A stretch of DNA of 64,000 nt from Nitrosophilus labii (lineage in GTDB: Bacteria > Campylobacterota > Campylobacteria > Campylobacterales > Nitratiruptoraceae). The notes under the pieces were generated by a model. That model was not told the DNA's origin. It saw only the letters and a program-made list of their open reading frames with translations, and made no database searches. This document shows positions 9,054 to 18,878 of this stretch, piece after piece. Each line of letters opens with the position of its first letter. The first letter of the stretch is position 1. The DNA lies in NCBI RefSeq assembly GCF_014466985.1, contig NZ_AP022826.1:682001-746000 (forward strand). The letters run 5' to 3'. Made by a program: the position numbers and the translations under genes.

Positions 9054-10154
9054 TTATACGTTAAATCTAAAGTGCATAACATCTCCATCTTGCACTATAT
9101 ACTCTTTTCCTTCTAGTCTCATTTTACCAGCCTCTTTGGCACCTTGTTCCCCACCATGTTTTATAAAATCTTCATAACTTATAACTTCGGCTCTAATAAA
9201 ACCTTTTTCAAAGTCGTTGTGAATGACGCCGGCTGCTTGAGGCGCTGTCCATCCTCTTTTTATAGTCCAGCTTCTAACCTCTTTGACACCGGCCGTAAAG
9301 TAGCTTATAAGTCCAAGTCTATCAAAAGCTGTTCTTATGATCTTATCAAGTCCGCTCTCATTTACACCCAAATCGTCTAAAAACTCTTTTGCTTCCTCTT
9401 CATCTAAAGCGACAAGCTCTTCTTCCACTTTAGCGCAAAGCTTTATAACATCAGCTCCCACTTCTTTTGCATGCTCTTTTACTTTTTGAACATATTCGTT
9501 ATCTTCTAGTAGTCCATCCTCATCTACGTTAGCGGCGTAAATAATCGGTTTTGCACTTAAAAATCTAAGTTCTTTGTTTAAAGTTTTCAAATCTTCATCA
9601 TCTTTTTTTGAAAAAATCGAAACAGGCTTTAGCTCTTCTAAATGCTTTTTAAGTTCGTTTGCCATTTCAAGAAGAGTTTTAGCTTTTTTGTCTGATTTTG
9701 CCTGGCGAGTAAGTTTTTCTATCTTTCTTTCAAGTTGTTGAAGGTCTGCAAAGATAAGTTCACTCTCTATTATCTCTATGTCTCTTATCGGATCTACTCC
9801 GCCTTCTACGTGAGTGATATTTTCATCTTCAAAACATCTAACCATATGTAAAATCATATCTGTTTCACGTATATTGCTTAAAAACTGGTTTCCAAGTCCT
9901 TCACCTTTACTTGCACCTTTTACCAGACCTGCAATATCAACAAAATCTATAGTAGAGTGTAAAATTCGCTGTGGATTTACAATCTTTGCCAACTCTTCAA
10001 GTCTGTTATCCGGCACCGGAACAACGGCTTTATTAGGCTCGATTGTGCAAAAAGGGTAGTTTGCGCTTTCAGCGTTTTGAGCTTTCGTAAGGGCGTTGAA
10101 AGTTGTTGATTTGCCCACATTTGGAAGTCCTACTATGCCTACACTAAGTCCCAT
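9054..10154 (-). CDS. ychF: Redox-regulated ATPase YchF (Obg family)
   Basis: A universally conserved P-loop NTPase that binds ribosomes and prefers ATP. The start [17 protein letters not shown] is the Walker A region. [20 protein letters not shown] is the G3 region, and NVDE replaces the usual NKxD, which explains the ATP preference. The C-terminal TGS domain ends in the conserved [17 protein letters not shown]. Length, 366 residues, is normal. It follows pepA in the same direction but is separated by a hairpin repeat. Confidence 0.97.
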   Translation of the reverse strand: MGLSVGIVGLPNVGKSTTFNALTKAQNAESANYPFCTIEPNKAVVPVPDNRLEELAKIVNPQRILHSTIDFVDIAGLVKGASKGEGLGNQFLSNIRETDMILHMVRCFEDENITHVEGGVDPIRDIEIIESELIFADLQQLERKIEKLTRQAKSDKKAKTLLEMANELKKHLEELKPVSIFSKKDDEDLKTLNKELRFLSAKPIIYAANVDEDGLLEDNEYVQKVKEHAKEVGADVIKLCAKVEEELVALDEEEAKEFLDDLGVNESGLDKIIRTAFDRLGLISYFTAGVKEVRSWTIKRGWTAPQAAGVIHNDFEKGFIRAEVISYEDFIKHGGEQGAKEAGKMRLEGKEYIVQDGDVMHFRFNV

Positions 10155-10204
10155 ATCATTCCTTAAACTCTTTTAATTTTGGCGAAATTATAACATAAGA
10201 TATT

Positions 10205-10291
10205 TTGGTGATTGGTGTATTGGTTATTGGTATATTAGTTAAGATTTTTCCCAATAAACAAATACACCAATATACCAATATACCAATATAC
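10205..10291. repeat. Intergenic 7-bp-unit inverted repeat, copy 2
   Basis: Between pepA and ychF. The left arm (about 10205-10238) is a run of TTGGTGA/TTGGTAT-like units. The right arm (about 10251-10291) repeats ACCAATAT several times. This is the clearest near-palindrome of the TTGGTAT subtype. Confidence 0.65.
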
Positions 10292-10295
10292 TGAA

Positions 10296-11765
10296 TTATG
10301 GATGTTTTTTATCGAAAACAAACTCTTTTTGAAGCCATTTTATGGCAAGTCTGACTCCCGCCCCGCTTGCTCCATAAGGGTTATAACCCCACTCCTTTTG
10401 AACAAATGCAGGTCCCGCGATGTCAAGATGAACCCATTTATCTTTGTTTTTCTCTTCTATAAATTCGCTTAAAAAGAGTGCTGCTGTAATGGCGCCACCG
10501 TATCTGCTAGAAGAGATGTTGGATATATCGGCTATCTTACTTTCAAGAAGTTTTGGAAGATATCTATTGAATGGAAGTTCCGCCGCCAACTCTCCACTTG
10601 CTTTTGCCGCCTCTAAGATTCTCTTTTTTAGTTCATTGTTGTGTCCCATAACACCCGTCGTATATTCGCCCAAAGCTACTACACAGGCTCCAGTTAAAGT
10701 TGCAAAATCCAAAATATAATCGGGCTCAACCTTTTCTTGAGCGTAACATAGACAATCTGCTAAAACTAGTCTTCCTTCTGCATCAGTGTTTTTAACCTCT
10801 ATTGTTTTTGAGTTTTTAGCTTTTAGTACGTCGTCTGGTTTGTAGGCATTACCGCTAACCATATTTTCTGCAGCTCCGACTATGGCGTGAATCTCTACAG
10901 GAAGCTCCATCTTTTTGGCGGCTTTTATGATTCCTAAAACTGCGCAGGCTCCGCTTTTGTCAGCTTTCATAGTAACCATGTAATCGCTAGGTTTCAAACT
11001 AAGCCCTCCGCTATCGTACGTTAAACCTTTTCCTACCAGAGCGATTTTTGCTTTTGCGTTTTCCGGTTTATAGCTAAGATGGATAAGTCTTGGGGGATTT
11101 GTGCTAGCTTTTGCAACTGCTAAAAATGCGCCCATCCCCTCCTTTTCTAGCTCTTTTTCATCTAATATTTTACATTCTAAATCTTCTTCATTTGCCATTT
11201 TTTCAGCTAATTTTGCCAAAGTTACTGGATTTATTTCGTTTGGTGGAGTATTTATGATATCTCTGACAAAATTTGTAGCTTCTGCTACAATAACTGCTTC
11301 TTTTATACTCTTTTTAGCGTTTTTAGTTGTAAAGTTCTTATCAGAATAGTCCTCTTTAGCTATATATATGGTTTCAAGATCACTTTTTTGTTTTTTGCTT
11401 TTATACTTATCAAACTCGTATACTCCTAGTACCATTCCTTCTACTACGGCTTTGATGTTTGTAATAGGACAGTTTTGGATATAAACCCCAATTTTTGCAG
11501 ATTTAAATTTTTTATTTTTTATAGTTTTAATAGCCTTTGCAGCAGCTATACGTATCTCATCATGTTCTAGATTTTTTGCTCCTACATATACTCTTCTTTG
11601 GTGAGGTAGAAATGCAACCTCTTCTGGTTCGGCTTTAAAGTTTAAAAGTTTAAGTTCATATTTATCTTTTACCCATTTATGCTCAAAGTTTTTTTCTATA
11701 ATAAATACTATCTCTAAATCAGCGTCTATATCTGATACCTTTTTCTCTATTAGCTCAAATTTCAT
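10296..11765 (-). CDS. pepA: Leucyl aminopeptidase (M17)
   Basis: A cytoplasmic di-metal aminopeptidase that removes N-terminal residues and may also act as a DNA-binding factor in some species. The metal and active-site blocks are VGKGLTYDSGGLSLKP, the following MKADKSGACAVLG and NTDAEGRLVLADCL. The C-terminal YGGAITAALFL segment is also typical. Length, 489 residues, is normal. Promoter position is unclear. The DedA gene follows upstream with only 26 bp between, so the two may be cotranscribed. Confidence 0.96.
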   Translation of the reverse strand: MKFELIEKKVSDIDADLEIVFIIEKNFEHKWVKDKYELKLLNFKAEPEEVAFLPHQRRVYVGAKNLEHDEIRIAAAKAIKTIKNKKFKSAKIGVYIQNCPITNIKAVVEGMVLGVYEFDKYKSKKQKSDLETIYIAKEDYSDKNFTTKNAKKSIKEAVIVAEATNFVRDIINTPPNEINPVTLAKLAEKMANEEDLECKILDEKELEKEGMGAFLAVAKASTNPPRLIHLSYKPENAKAKIALVGKGLTYDSGGLSLKPSDYMVTMKADKSGACAVLGIIKAAKKMELPVEIHAIVGAAENMVSGNAYKPDDVLKAKNSKTIEVKNTDAEGRLVLADCLCYAQEKVEPDYILDFATLTGACVVALGEYTTGVMGHNNELKKRILEAAKASGELAAELPFNRYLPKLLESKIADISNISSSRYGGAITAALFLSEFIEEKNKDKWVHLDIAGPAFVQKEWGYNPYGASGAGVRLAIKWLQKEFVFDKKHP

Positions 11766-11791
11766 ATATCCCCCTTTAATTTTGTCTAAAA

Positions 11792-12466
11792 CTATTTCTG
11801 CGTTACTTTATGAAAATAGTAGTATAATCCTCCACCAAGAACCACTGCTACCGGAAGTGCTATATACCAATGTTCTTTAGCCCAATGTAAAATTTTTAAA
11901 ATCTCTTCGCCAAAAATGTATGCCGGGATTATTGTAATAGAAGCCCAAGCGAAGGCACTTATAAAGTTTATAAACGCAAACTTTTTTGCGCTATATCTAG
12001 TAAGTCCAATCGCCATCGGGATAACCGTTCTAAGCCCGTACATATATCTTTGTATAAATATTACCGGCCAACCGTACTTTTTTAGTAAAAGATGAGCAAG
12101 TGCAAATTTTCTTCTTTGATTTTTAAGTTGGGAGTGAATATACTTTTTGTTGTATCTACCTATGTAAAAGTAGATCTGATCTCCTATAAATCCGCCAAGA
12201 CCAGCTACCACAATAGCTAAAGGTAGCGTCATATGACCGGTGTGGCACATTACTCCCGCCATAACTAAACCCGTTTCACCCTCCATAATACTCCAGATAA
12301 AGAGTATTACGTATCCGTAAATTTTTAGGAGATTTGTTAATTTTTCTTCAAGGTCGTCACCAGGTGCCTGATAGAGTTCATACGCTATAAAACCTATTAC
12401 AACCAATATCAATATAACGACAACGTTAACAAAATGTTCTCTATTTTTGTCGAAAAATTTTTTCAT
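11792..12466 (-). CDS. DedA family membrane protein
   Basis: A 224-residue polytopic inner-membrane protein of the DedA/SNARE-associated family. Characterised members act as undecaprenyl phosphate or phospholipid flippases. The hallmark GLGGFIGDQIYFYIGRY and the FIQRYMYGLRTVIPMAIGLTRY segment with conserved Arg residues are present. Hydrophobic helices lie near residues 13-32, 45-70, 80-105 and in the last 70 residues. Substrate is not predictable from sequence. It precedes pepA. Confidence 0.88.
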   Translation of the reverse strand: MKKFFDKNREHFVNVVVILILVVIGFIAYELYQAPGDDLEEKLTNLLKIYGYVILFIWSIMEGETGLVMAGVMCHTGHMTLPLAIVVAGLGGFIGDQIYFYIGRYNKKYIHSQLKNQRRKFALAHLLLKKYGWPVIFIQRYMYGLRTVIPMAIGLTRYSAKKFAFINFISAFAWASITIIPAYIFGEEILKILHWAKEHWYIALPVAVVLGGGLYYYFHKVTQK

Positions 12467-12480
12467 TTAGTCCTTTCATA

Positions 12481-12550
12481 TTTAGTAATTAGTAATTAGT
12501 AATTGGCTTATGAAGATGATATATTTTTATTAACTCCATTTCCTAATTAC
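12481..12550. repeat. Intergenic 7-bp-unit repeat, copy 3 (short)
   Basis: Three consecutive TAGTAAT units (12483-12503) begin the gap between trpB and the DedA gene. A single reverse-complement unit (CCTAATTACG, 12541-12550) ends it. It is a shorter form of the other hairpin repeats. Confidence 0.5.
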
Positions 12551-12552
12551 GT

Positions 12553-13752
12553 TTAATCAAATGATAATAGTTGCTTTGCCTGAACCATATCTTTATCGCC
12601 TCTACCCGATAAGTTTACTACGATAAGCGAATTTTCTATATTTTCCATCTTTTTTAGATATGCAATGGCATGCGAACTTTCAAAGGCTGGGATAATCCCC
12701 TCTTTTTGGCTAAGCCATACAAAGGCGTCAAGGGCTTCTTGATCAGTAATATGATCATATTTTACCACTCCAAGATCCTTTAGATATGAGTGCTCCGGAC
12801 CAATTCCTGGATAGTCTAGGCCGGCGCTTATAGAGTGGGCTTCAAGTATTTGCCCCTCTTCGTCTTGTAAAACGTAGCTCATTTGTCCATGTAAAATCCC
12901 GGGACTGCCTTTCGCTAAACTAGCCCCATGCTTACCTGTTTCAAGACCTAAACCGCCAGCTTCGATTCCTATACATTTTGTCTCTTCTTCATCTAGAAAA
13001 GCGTTAAAGATCCCCATAGCGTTACTTCCACCGCCGATACAGGCTATTACGTAATTTGGAAGTCTGTTTTCGGCTTTTAAGATCTGTGCTTTTGTTTCGT
13101 AGCCAATAATTCCTTGAAAATCTCTTACCATCATCGGATAAGGATGAGGTCCGGCAACTGTTCCTATTACGTAAAAGGTGTCTCTAGCGTTCGTTACCCA
13201 GTGTCTAATCGCTTCATTCATAGCGTCTTTAAGTGTTTTGGAACCGTTTTTAACCGAATGTACTTTAGCGCCTAAAAGTTTCATTCTAAAGACGTTTAAT
13301 TCTTGTCTTTTGACATCTTTTTCACCCATAAAAATTTCACATTCAAGACCAAAAAGTGCAGCCATAGTTGCAGTAGCTACACCGTGTTGACCCGCACCAG
13401 TTTCGGCTATAACTCTCTTTTTACCAAGTTTTTTGGCAAGTAGTCCTTGTAAAATAGTATTATTTATCTTATGAGCTCCGGTATGATTTAGATCTTCTCT
13501 TTTAAGGTATATCGTAGCGCCAAGCTCTTTTGAGATATTTTGGGCATAATAAAGGGGAGTAGGCCTTCCTACGTATTGTTCGAGATAGTATTTTGCCTCT
13601 TTCCAGAACTCTTCGTTAAATCTGAGTTTTTTATAGCTCTCTTCTAGTTCAAAAAGTATGGGCATTAAAGTTTCGGGAACGTATCTTCCTCCAAATTTTC
13701 CAAAATGACCGAAACTATCAGGATCGTATTTGCTCTTTTTTGGTATATACAT
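12553..13752 (-). CDS. trpB: Tryptophan synthase beta chain
   Basis: A PLP enzyme joining indole and serine. Lys95 in [10 protein letters not shown] is the PLP Schiff-base lysine; [12 protein letters not shown] and [10 protein letters not shown] bind serine and the PLP phosphate. Length, 399 residues, and the [14 protein letters not shown] start match the TrpB1 type that pairs with TrpA. No trpA or other trp gene is adjacent. The gene instead starts at the stop of apt (1-bp overlap), so it sits in an operon with purine salvage. The scattered trp arrangement is common in this phylum. Confidence 0.96.
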   Translation of the reverse strand: MYIPKKSKYDPDSFGHFGKFGGRYVPETLMPILFELEESYKKLRFNEEFWKEAKYYLEQYVGRPTPLYYAQNISKELGATIYLKREDLNHTGAHKINNTILQGLLAKKLGKKRVIAETGAGQHGVATATMAALFGLECEIFMGEKDVKRQELNVFRMKLLGAKVHSVKNGSKTLKDAMNEAIRHWVTNARDTFYVIGTVAGPHPYPMMVRDFQGIIGYETKAQILKAENRLPNYVIACIGGGSNAMGIFNAFLDEEETKCIGIEAGGLGLETGKHGASLAKGSPGILHGQMSYVLQDEEGQILEAHSISAGLDYPGIGPEHSYLKDLGVVKYDHITDQEALDAFVWLSQKEGIIPAFESSHAIAYLKKMENIENSLIVVNLSGRGDKDMVQAKQLLSFD

Positions 13753-14303
13753 TACTCAATCTCCAATACGCTATAAACGTTTGTAAGTTTTTTAAGTTTA
13801 GCTTCACCGTTTAAAAATTTTAGATTTATAATAAAACAGACTTCAACCACATTTTCATGAATTTTATTTATAAGTTTTACGGCTGCTTCAGCAGTTCCTC
13901 CCGTAGCTATTAGATCGTCTATAAGTAATACTTTGGCTCCTTCTTCTTTTCTAAAAGCATCTATGTGGATCTCAATCTCATCATAACCGTACTCTAAAGA
14001 GTATTTTTCACTTACTGTAGTATAAGGAAGTTTTCCTTTTTTTCTAACTGGAATAAAACCGATACCTAGTCTCGTAGCTAATGCGGCACCAAATATAAAA
14101 CCTCTGCTTTCAATACCAGCAATAAAGTCAAGATTATAATCTTTATATCTCTCTTCTAAGTGTTCCATTAAAAGAGAAAAAGCTTCTTTGTTGTTTAAAA
14201 GTGTAGTAATATCTTTAAAAACGATTCCAGGCTTTGGAAAATCCGGTATGTCTCTTATTGAAGAGAGTAAAAAGTCTTTTTCTTCTTTTTTTAGCTCTTT
14301 CAT
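13752..14303 (-). CDS. apt: Adenine phosphoribosyltransferase
   Basis: Converts adenine and PRPP to AMP. The start [30 protein letters not shown] and the PRPP-binding [17 protein letters not shown] are diagnostic. Length, 183 residues, is normal. A ribosome site AAGGAG precedes the ATG. It is between a 26-residue membrane ORF upstream and trpB downstream, all on the minus strand with spacing of 14 bp and -1 bp. Confidence 0.95.
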   Translation of the reverse strand: MKELKKEEKDFLLSSIRDIPDFPKPGIVFKDITTLLNNKEAFSLLMEHLEERYKDYNLDFIAGIESRGFIFGAALATRLGIGFIPVRKKGKLPYTTVSEKYSLEYGYDEIEIHIDAFRKEEGAKVLLIDDLIATGGTAEAAVKLINKIHENVVEVCFIINLKFLNGEAKLKKLTNVYSVLEIE

Positions 14304-14317
14304 TACGGCTCCTTAAA

Positions 14318-14398
14318 TCAAAAAATCAGAAGTTTCAAAATAGCCATAGCTACTATCAATATCCCGAACATAATATATCCAGCAGTTTCTATACCCAT
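14318..14398 (-). CDS. 26-residue hydrophobic small protein upstream of apt
   Basis: On the minus strand an excellent ribosome site (AAAAAGGAG) lies 5 nt before an ATG at 14398. This opens 26 codons ending in TGA at 14318-14320. The product is MGIETAGYIM followed by a nearly uninterrupted hydrophobic stretch with one Lys near the end, so a single transmembrane helix. The stop is 14 bp before the apt start, and apt has its own AAGGAG in that gap. It may be a small membrane protein or a leader ORF controlling apt-trpB. I recognise no family. Confidence 0.6.
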   Translation of the reverse strand: MGIETAGYIMFGILIVAMAILKLLIF

Positions 14399-14416
14399 TT
14401 TAGCTCCTTTTTATAT

Positions 14417-14561
14417 GTGGGTGTGAGTGTGGGTGGGTGTGAGTTTTTAGTATTGGTGTTAGTGTTAGCGACCACATTCACTTCCCTTGTCTCCTAAAAT
14501 AAATTCCAATCTTCAATGTCTAATGTTCCTAATATACTAATAGACAAATACACAAATTACT
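14417..14561. repeat. Intergenic low-complexity repeat, copy 4
   Basis: GTGGGTGTGAGT-like units start this gap, followed by TTAGTATTGGTGTTAGTG. A partly complementary segment with CTAATGTTCCTAATATACTAA follows later. It belongs to the same type as the other hairpin gaps but is more diverged. It lies between rpiB and the small protein. Confidence 0.45.
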
Positions 14562-14564
14562 TAA

Positions 14565-15008
14565 TCACTTTGATTGCTCTAATGCCATTATTTTTTTAAC
14601 CCTGTTAGCATGTCTTCCACCCTCAAACTCAGTGGTACACCAAGCTTCCACTATTGACTCTATTTCACCTCTACCGACGACTCTCTCTCCAAAACATAAA
14701 ATATTTGCATCATTATGTGCTCTTGCCATTTTAGCCGTATAATAATCGTAAACTTCAGCTGCTCTAATACCTTTTATCTTATTTGCGGCTATGCTCATCC
14801 CTATCCCGGTTCCACAGATAAGTACTCCTTGGCTTCCGGGATTTTGAGCAACTTTTTTTGCAACTTTTTGCGCAAAATCTGGATAATCAACCCTAGAATC
14901 ATCTTTAGGGCCAAGATCTTCCACAACATAACCTCTATTTAAAAAGAGTTTTTTTACAAACTCTTTTACGGCAAACCCGGCATGGTCCGTAGCAATATAT
15001 ACTTTCAT
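14565..15008 (-). CDS. rpiB: Ribose-5-phosphate isomerase B
   Basis: Interconverts ribose 5-phosphate and ribulose 5-phosphate. The start YIATDHAGFAVKEFV, the catalytic-Cys block GVLICGTGIGMSIAANK and the late NDANILCFGERVVG are the RpiB/LacA signatures. Length, 147 residues, is usual. The gene begins directly after the protease gene stops, so the two are probably cotranscribed. Confidence 0.94.
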   Translation of the reverse strand: MKVYIATDHAGFAVKEFVKKLFLNRGYVVEDLGPKDDSRVDYPDFAQKVAKKVAQNPGSQGVLICGTGIGMSIAANKIKGIRAAEVYDYYTAKMARAHNDANILCFGERVVGRGEIESIVEAWCTTEFEGGRHANRVKKIMALEQSK

Positions 15009-15704
15009 TCAAATCCTTTCGATACTGTTTATCAAAGATATCAGATCTATTCCGGCAAATATAGACAATAGATATAAAATATAATAAATAGGAATGAATA
15101 AAATCGTACTCAAGGGGGTTGCAATGATAATTATCAAGATAATCATACCATAAGGAAATATTTTATGGTAAAAATCGACTATTTTATAAAGTTTTAGTTT
15201 TTGTGCTAAATGCATTACTGCGTTTGCACCGTCAAGAGGAGGAATAGGCCAGAGATTGAAAACGCCTAGTACTACGTTAATAAGTACGGAATGGGCTAAA
15301 AATAGAATCATCACAGTTTCAAATAGGGAGTTTGGCTCTCCTAAAAAGGCTATCAAAATAGCAAAAAAAGCGGCCAAAGCGAAGTTGTATGTTATACCAG
15401 CTAAACTTACGGCAATCGCTGCATTTTCTCCGCCGTTTCTTATTACTGTGTTTATATTGACGGGGACCGGTTTAGCCCATCCAAAAAGAAAACCAGCATT
15501 GCTAAAATATAAAAGCGCGGGCACTATGATAGTTCCGACAAGATCAATATGTTTTATTGGGTTAATACTCAATCTTCCTTCATTTTTTGCTGTATCATCA
15601 CCATATTTGTATGCCACTAACGCATGCATTATCTCATGACCGATTATAGCTATTGCTAATGCTAATATCATTGTAAAAATATTTAAAATTTTAATATATT
15701 CCAA
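15009..15704 (-). CDS. Site-2 protease family (M50) membrane metalloprotease
   Basis: A polytopic intramembrane zinc protease. HEIMH at residues 23-27 supplies two His ligands and the catalytic Glu. NLWPIPPLDGANAV holds the third ligand Asp. Five or six hydrophobic segments span the 231 residues. There is no PDZ domain, so it is the minimal Rip/SpoIVFB-like type rather than RseP. Substrate unknown. Confidence 0.88.
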   Translation of the reverse strand: MEYIKILNIFTMILALAIAIIGHEIMHALVAYKYGDDTAKNEGRLSINPIKHIDLVGTIIVPALLYFSNAGFLFGWAKPVPVNINTVIRNGGENAAIAVSLAGITYNFALAAFFAILIAFLGEPNSLFETVMILFLAHSVLINVVLGVFNLWPIPPLDGANAVMHLAQKLKLYKIVDFYHKIFPYGMIILIIIIATPLSTILFIPIYYILYLLSIFAGIDLISLINSIERI

Positions 15705-15714
15705 AAAATTCCTT

Positions 15715-15797
15715 GTATATTTGGTATATATGTATATTGTTTATATTGGTATCTTATAGTGGAATTATCTAATATACCAATAACCATTTACCAATAA
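15715..15797. repeat. Intergenic 7-bp-unit inverted repeat, copy 5
   Basis: TTGGTATATATG and ATTGGTATC-type units on the left face AATATACCAATAACC and ACCAATAAC units on the right. It fills the gap between lepB and the M50 protease gene. Confidence 0.5.
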
Positions 15798-16559
15798 CTA
15801 TCTGTTTTTCATCTCCTCTTCTATCTCTTCTACGCTCTTTCCTACTCTATCCCATCTTATTTCGTAATTTTTATCCCAGCTAAAATAGATAAACCAAGGC
15901 TTTCCTACAATCAGTCTATATGGAACGCTGCCCCAAAATCTACTATCATTTGAGTGATCTCTGTTGTCTCCCATCATAAAAAATTCGCCTTTTGGAACCT
16001 CAATAGGACCGAAATTAAAGATCTCTTGCGGGTATCTTCCGTCATTTATTACTTCAGGATCGTTGTGTATGCCTGGATGCTCTTTTCTATAAGGATTTTT
16101 TACCCATAACAAACCGTTTATTTCGACTATATCTTCTTTAGGAAAATTTTGTTTTACAAACTCGTTTCCTTCATGAGGGTGCAAATAGAGCTCTTTGTTA
16201 TGAAGAAAAAGATAATCGCCTCCTACGGCTACGCATCTCTTTACGTAATGTATCTTTTCGTTTACTGGATATCTAAAAATAACAATATCTCCTCTTTTGG
16301 GTTTTGGTCCCTCAATCAGGTGACCGTCGTTATCTGTATCGGGAAGAACAGGGATCTCTAACCAGGGTATATGGGGAGTAGGAACTCCGTAGGCAAATTT
16401 TTTTACAAATAGATGATCACCTATTAAAAGGGTGTTTTTCATACTTCCACTAGGAATAACGAAAGCTTGGGCAACAAAAAATATTATTAACAAAACTATT
16501 ATGACGGTACCTGTCCATGTATTAGACCAGTGATAAAGTTTTATAAGTCTATCTTTCAA
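15798..16559 (-). CDS. lepB: Signal peptidase I
   Basis: The membrane serine protease that removes Sec signal peptides. One hydrophobic anchor occupies about residues 16-35, followed by the catalytic Ser39 in IPSGSM. The general-base Lys is about residue 107 in HYVKRCVAVGGD. FFMMGDNRDHSNDSRFWG is the conserved box E. Length, 253 residues, is normal. folD lies 44 bp upstream on the same strand. Confidence 0.96.
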   Translation of the reverse strand: MKDRLIKLYHWSNTWTGTVIIVLLIIFFVAQAFVIPSGSMKNTLLIGDHLFVKKFAYGVPTPHIPWLEIPVLPDTDNDGHLIEGPKPKRGDIVIFRYPVNEKIHYVKRCVAVGGDYLFLHNKELYLHPHEGNEFVKQNFPKEDIVEINGLLWVKNPYRKEHPGIHNDPEVINDGRYPQEIFNFGPIEVPKGEFFMMGDNRDHSNDSRFWGSVPYRLIVGKPWFIYFSWDKNYEIRWDRVGKSVEEIEEEMKNR

Positions 16560-16603
16560 TTTATTTCCTTCTATATTTGTTGATTTAATATTTACGTAAA
16601 TAT

Positions 16604-17449
16604 TTAGTTACGGTTTTTAGCTGCTTTGATAGTATTTTTTAAAAGCATTGCTATTGTCATAGGACCTACACCGCCAGGCACCGGTGTTATGTAACTTGCT
16701 TTTTTGCTTACATTTTCAAAATCAACATCTCCAACAATTTTACCGTTATCAAGTTTATTAATGCCTATATCTATAACTATAGCTCCTTCTTTTACCATAT
16801 CTTCAGTGATTAGGTTTGGTTTACCCACTCCAACGACCAATAGATCTGTTCTTTTAGTGTGAGATTTGAGATCTTTGGTAAAAATATGGCAAATATCGAC
16901 CGTTGCAAAATCGTTTAGCAAAAGTGCGGCCATTGGCTTACCCACAATATTGCTAGCACCGACTACACAAGCGTCCATACCTTTAATATCTATTTGATAC
17001 TCTTTTAACAACTCCATAACTCCAAGAGGGGTACAAGGAACAAAACTGTCAAGCCCTTGATTGAGTCTGCCAAAATTATAGGGATGAAAACCGTCAACAT
17101 CTTTTTTCGGATCGATTACTTCCAATATTTTTGTTGTGTCTATATGTTTTGGCAAAGGGAGTTGAACCAGAATGCCGTCAATATTTGGATTTTGATTCAT
17201 CATTTCAATGGTTTCAATAATCTCTTTTTCGCTGATCTCTTCTGGCATCTCATGAGTTATGGAGTAGATTCCGACCTCTTTACAAGAACGAGCTTTCATT
17301 TTGACGTATGTGTGGCTTGCAGGATCGTTTCCTACAAGAATAACTGCTAGTCCTGGAACTATATCTTTCTCTTTTTTTAGAAGTTCAACCTCTTTTCTCA
17401 CTTCCTCTTTTATTTTTAGTGATAAAGCTTTACCATCTAAAATAGTCAT
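16604..17449 (-). CDS. folD: Bifunctional methylenetetrahydrofolate dehydrogenase / cyclohydrolase
   Basis: Makes 10-formyl-THF from methylene-THF using NADP. SHTYVKMKARSCKEVGI contains the catalytic Lys. GILVQLPLPKHID, VVGASNIVGKPMA and TPVGGVGPMTIAMLL are signature blocks. An upstream ATG at 17485 would add 12 residues. I prefer the ATG at 17449 because GAGGAA lies just before it and MTILDGKALS is the family start. With purU further on, this supplies one-carbon units for purines. Confidence 0.95.
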   Translation of the reverse strand: MTILDGKALSLKIKEEVRKEVELLKKEKDIVPGLAVILVGNDPASHTYVKMKARSCKEVGIYSITHEMPEEISEKEIIETIEMMNQNPNIDGILVQLPLPKHIDTTKILEVIDPKKDVDGFHPYNFGRLNQGLDSFVPCTPLGVMELLKEYQIDIKGMDACVVGASNIVGKPMAALLLNDFATVDICHIFTKDLKSHTKRTDLLVVGVGKPNLITEDMVKEGAIVIDIGINKLDNGKIVGDVDFENVSKKASYITPVPGGVGPMTIAMLLKNTIKAAKNRN

Positions 17450-17529
17450 AATTTCCTCTTCAAATTTTTTTAGGTATGATATCAAAAATAGATTTTGTTT
17501 TGGTTTAAATCCTATATAAAGGGAATTTG

Positions 17530-17877
17530 TTGAGAATTGTTTTACTATTTATTCTTCTTATTTCTCTTTTTGCAGACGACTCTTTCATAACCAGATACGA
17601 ATATGCGAAAATGCTTTATGAAAATCCTAGAGGTATTGGGTGTCAACATTGTCACGGAGTAAAAGGAGAGGGATCGATAATCGCTAAATACAAAGATAAA
17701 AAAGGGGTAAAGTATCTAAAAGCTCCTGATATTAGAGATGTGGATTATAAAAGGTTTTATAAAAAACTGAATTCTAGAAAGATTAAGAGCGCAATGCCTA
17801 GCTATTTTTTAACAAGAAGCGAGATAAAAACGCTTTACTACTATATAAAGATGATAAATAGTGAGGATAAGAGATGA
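17530..17877 (+). CDS. Small monoheme c-type cytochrome
   Basis: About 115 residues: a signal peptide (hydrophobic stretch IVLLFILLISLFA) and one heme site CQHCH at about residue 38. There is no CcoP- or SoxX-like second domain. The distal Met may be in IKSAMPSYFL, the usual cytochrome c position. Two TTG codons (17527, 17530) could start it. The second has better spacing from AAAGGGA (17518-17524). Its stop overlaps the next gene start (ATGA). Probably a periplasmic electron carrier. Confidence 0.8.
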   Translation: MRIVLLFILLISLFADDSFITRYEYAKMLYENPRGIGCQHCHGVKGEGSIIAKYKDKKGVKYLKAPDIRDVDYKRFYKKLNSRKIKSAMPSYFLTRSEIKTLYYYIKMINSEDKR

Positions 17878-18818
17878 TTTTTGAAAAGAGTTTTATAGAT
17901 GAGCTAGAGAGTTTAGTGGAAAAAAAAGATTTAAAAGCTATTGAAAAATATATCCTCAAACTAAAAAGAGAAAAAACTAAAAAGATTGTTTATAGATCAG
18001 CTTTAATGGTCTCTGCACATAGGCCGAAACATTTAAATAAACTTGACTCTTTAGAAGCCGATATCGCCATTATAAACTTAGAAGATGGAGTAAGTAAAGA
18101 ACTAAAGCCGACTGCGTTGAGGTTGACGGCTCTATTTTTATCTCACATAAAAAGAAGTGATTCTTTATTGGTAGTTAGAGTAAATCCTCTTGATAACGGT
18201 GGAAAAGAGGAGATAGAGTATCTAAATAAATTCAAACCGGACGCCATCAGAGTTCCTAAAGTCAAAACTCCAAAAGATGTGGAAAAAGCTTTGGAGTTAA
18301 TTGATAAAGAGATAGATTTGCATCTATCTATAGAGACAAAAGAGGCTTTTTTAAATCTCGAGAGTTTGAGGGTAAATGAAAGGGTAAAAGTTTTCTATCT
18401 AGGTATTTTGGATCTTTTAAGCGATCTAGATATTTTTCAGCAGATTTTAGAGATAAAAAATCCTACTATCGATCATATATTGAGTCGTTTTTTGGTAGTC
18501 TCTAAAGCTAGTTGCGTTTTACCCGTATCTTTTGTGTATCAAGATTATAAAAATTTAAATGAGTTTGAGGATTGGTGTAGATACGAAAAAAATATGGGTT
18601 ATAGAGTAAAAGGTTGTATATCGCCCGCTCAAGTGGAGATAGCCAATAGAGTTTTCGGTTTATCTAAAGAGATTTTGGAAAGAGCTGAATATATAAAAAT
18701 GAGATTTGAGGAGATGAAAAACAAAGGAATTACAGGATTCACTGATGAAAAATATGGTTTTATAGATGAGCCTATATACAAAGATGCCGTAAATATTCTC
18801 AGAAAATCGATGATATAA
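17874..18818 (+). CDS. HpcH/HpaI aldolase / citrate lyase beta-like protein
   Basis: A TIM-barrel protein of 314 residues. ALMVSAHRPKHLNKLDSLEADIAIINLEDGV matches the CitE-family start with its EDGV metal-binding Glu region. VVRVNPLDN, RVPKVKTPKDVEKA and LSIETKEAF are further family blocks. CitE-like proteins cleave citramalyl- or malyl-CoA or related thioesters. The exact substrate cannot be read here. No CitD/CitF is nearby, so it is a stand-alone lyase type. Confidence 0.75.
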   Translation: MIFEKSFIDELESLVEKKDLKAIEKYILKLKREKTKKIVYRSALMVSAHRPKHLNKLDSLEADIAIINLEDGVSKELKPTALRLTALFLSHIKRSDSLLVVRVNPLDNGGKEEIEYLNKFKPDAIRVPKVKTPKDVEKALELIDKEIDLHLSIETKEAFLNLESLRVNERVKVFYLGILDLLSDLDIFQQILEIKNPTIDHILSRFLVVSKASCVLPVSFVYQDYKNLNEFEDWCRYEKNMGYRVKGCISPAQVEIANRVFGLSKEILERAEYIKMRFEEMKNKGITGFTDEKYGFIDEPIYKDAVNILRKSMI

Positions 18819-18878
18819 AAAAAAGTTAATAAAAAATATTATATGATTTAATAATTTTTTTTTATTGTAAGGTAGATT

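Noticed and set aside
12553-14398. Tryptophan attenuator in the small ORF before apt
   Set aside because: The 26-residue ORF has no Trp codons and the gap has no terminator/antiterminator pair.
15256-15639. 127-residue plus-strand ORF opposite the M50 protease gene
   Set aside because: It is a shadow of a well-supported gene on the other strand and has no ribosome site or recognisable domain.
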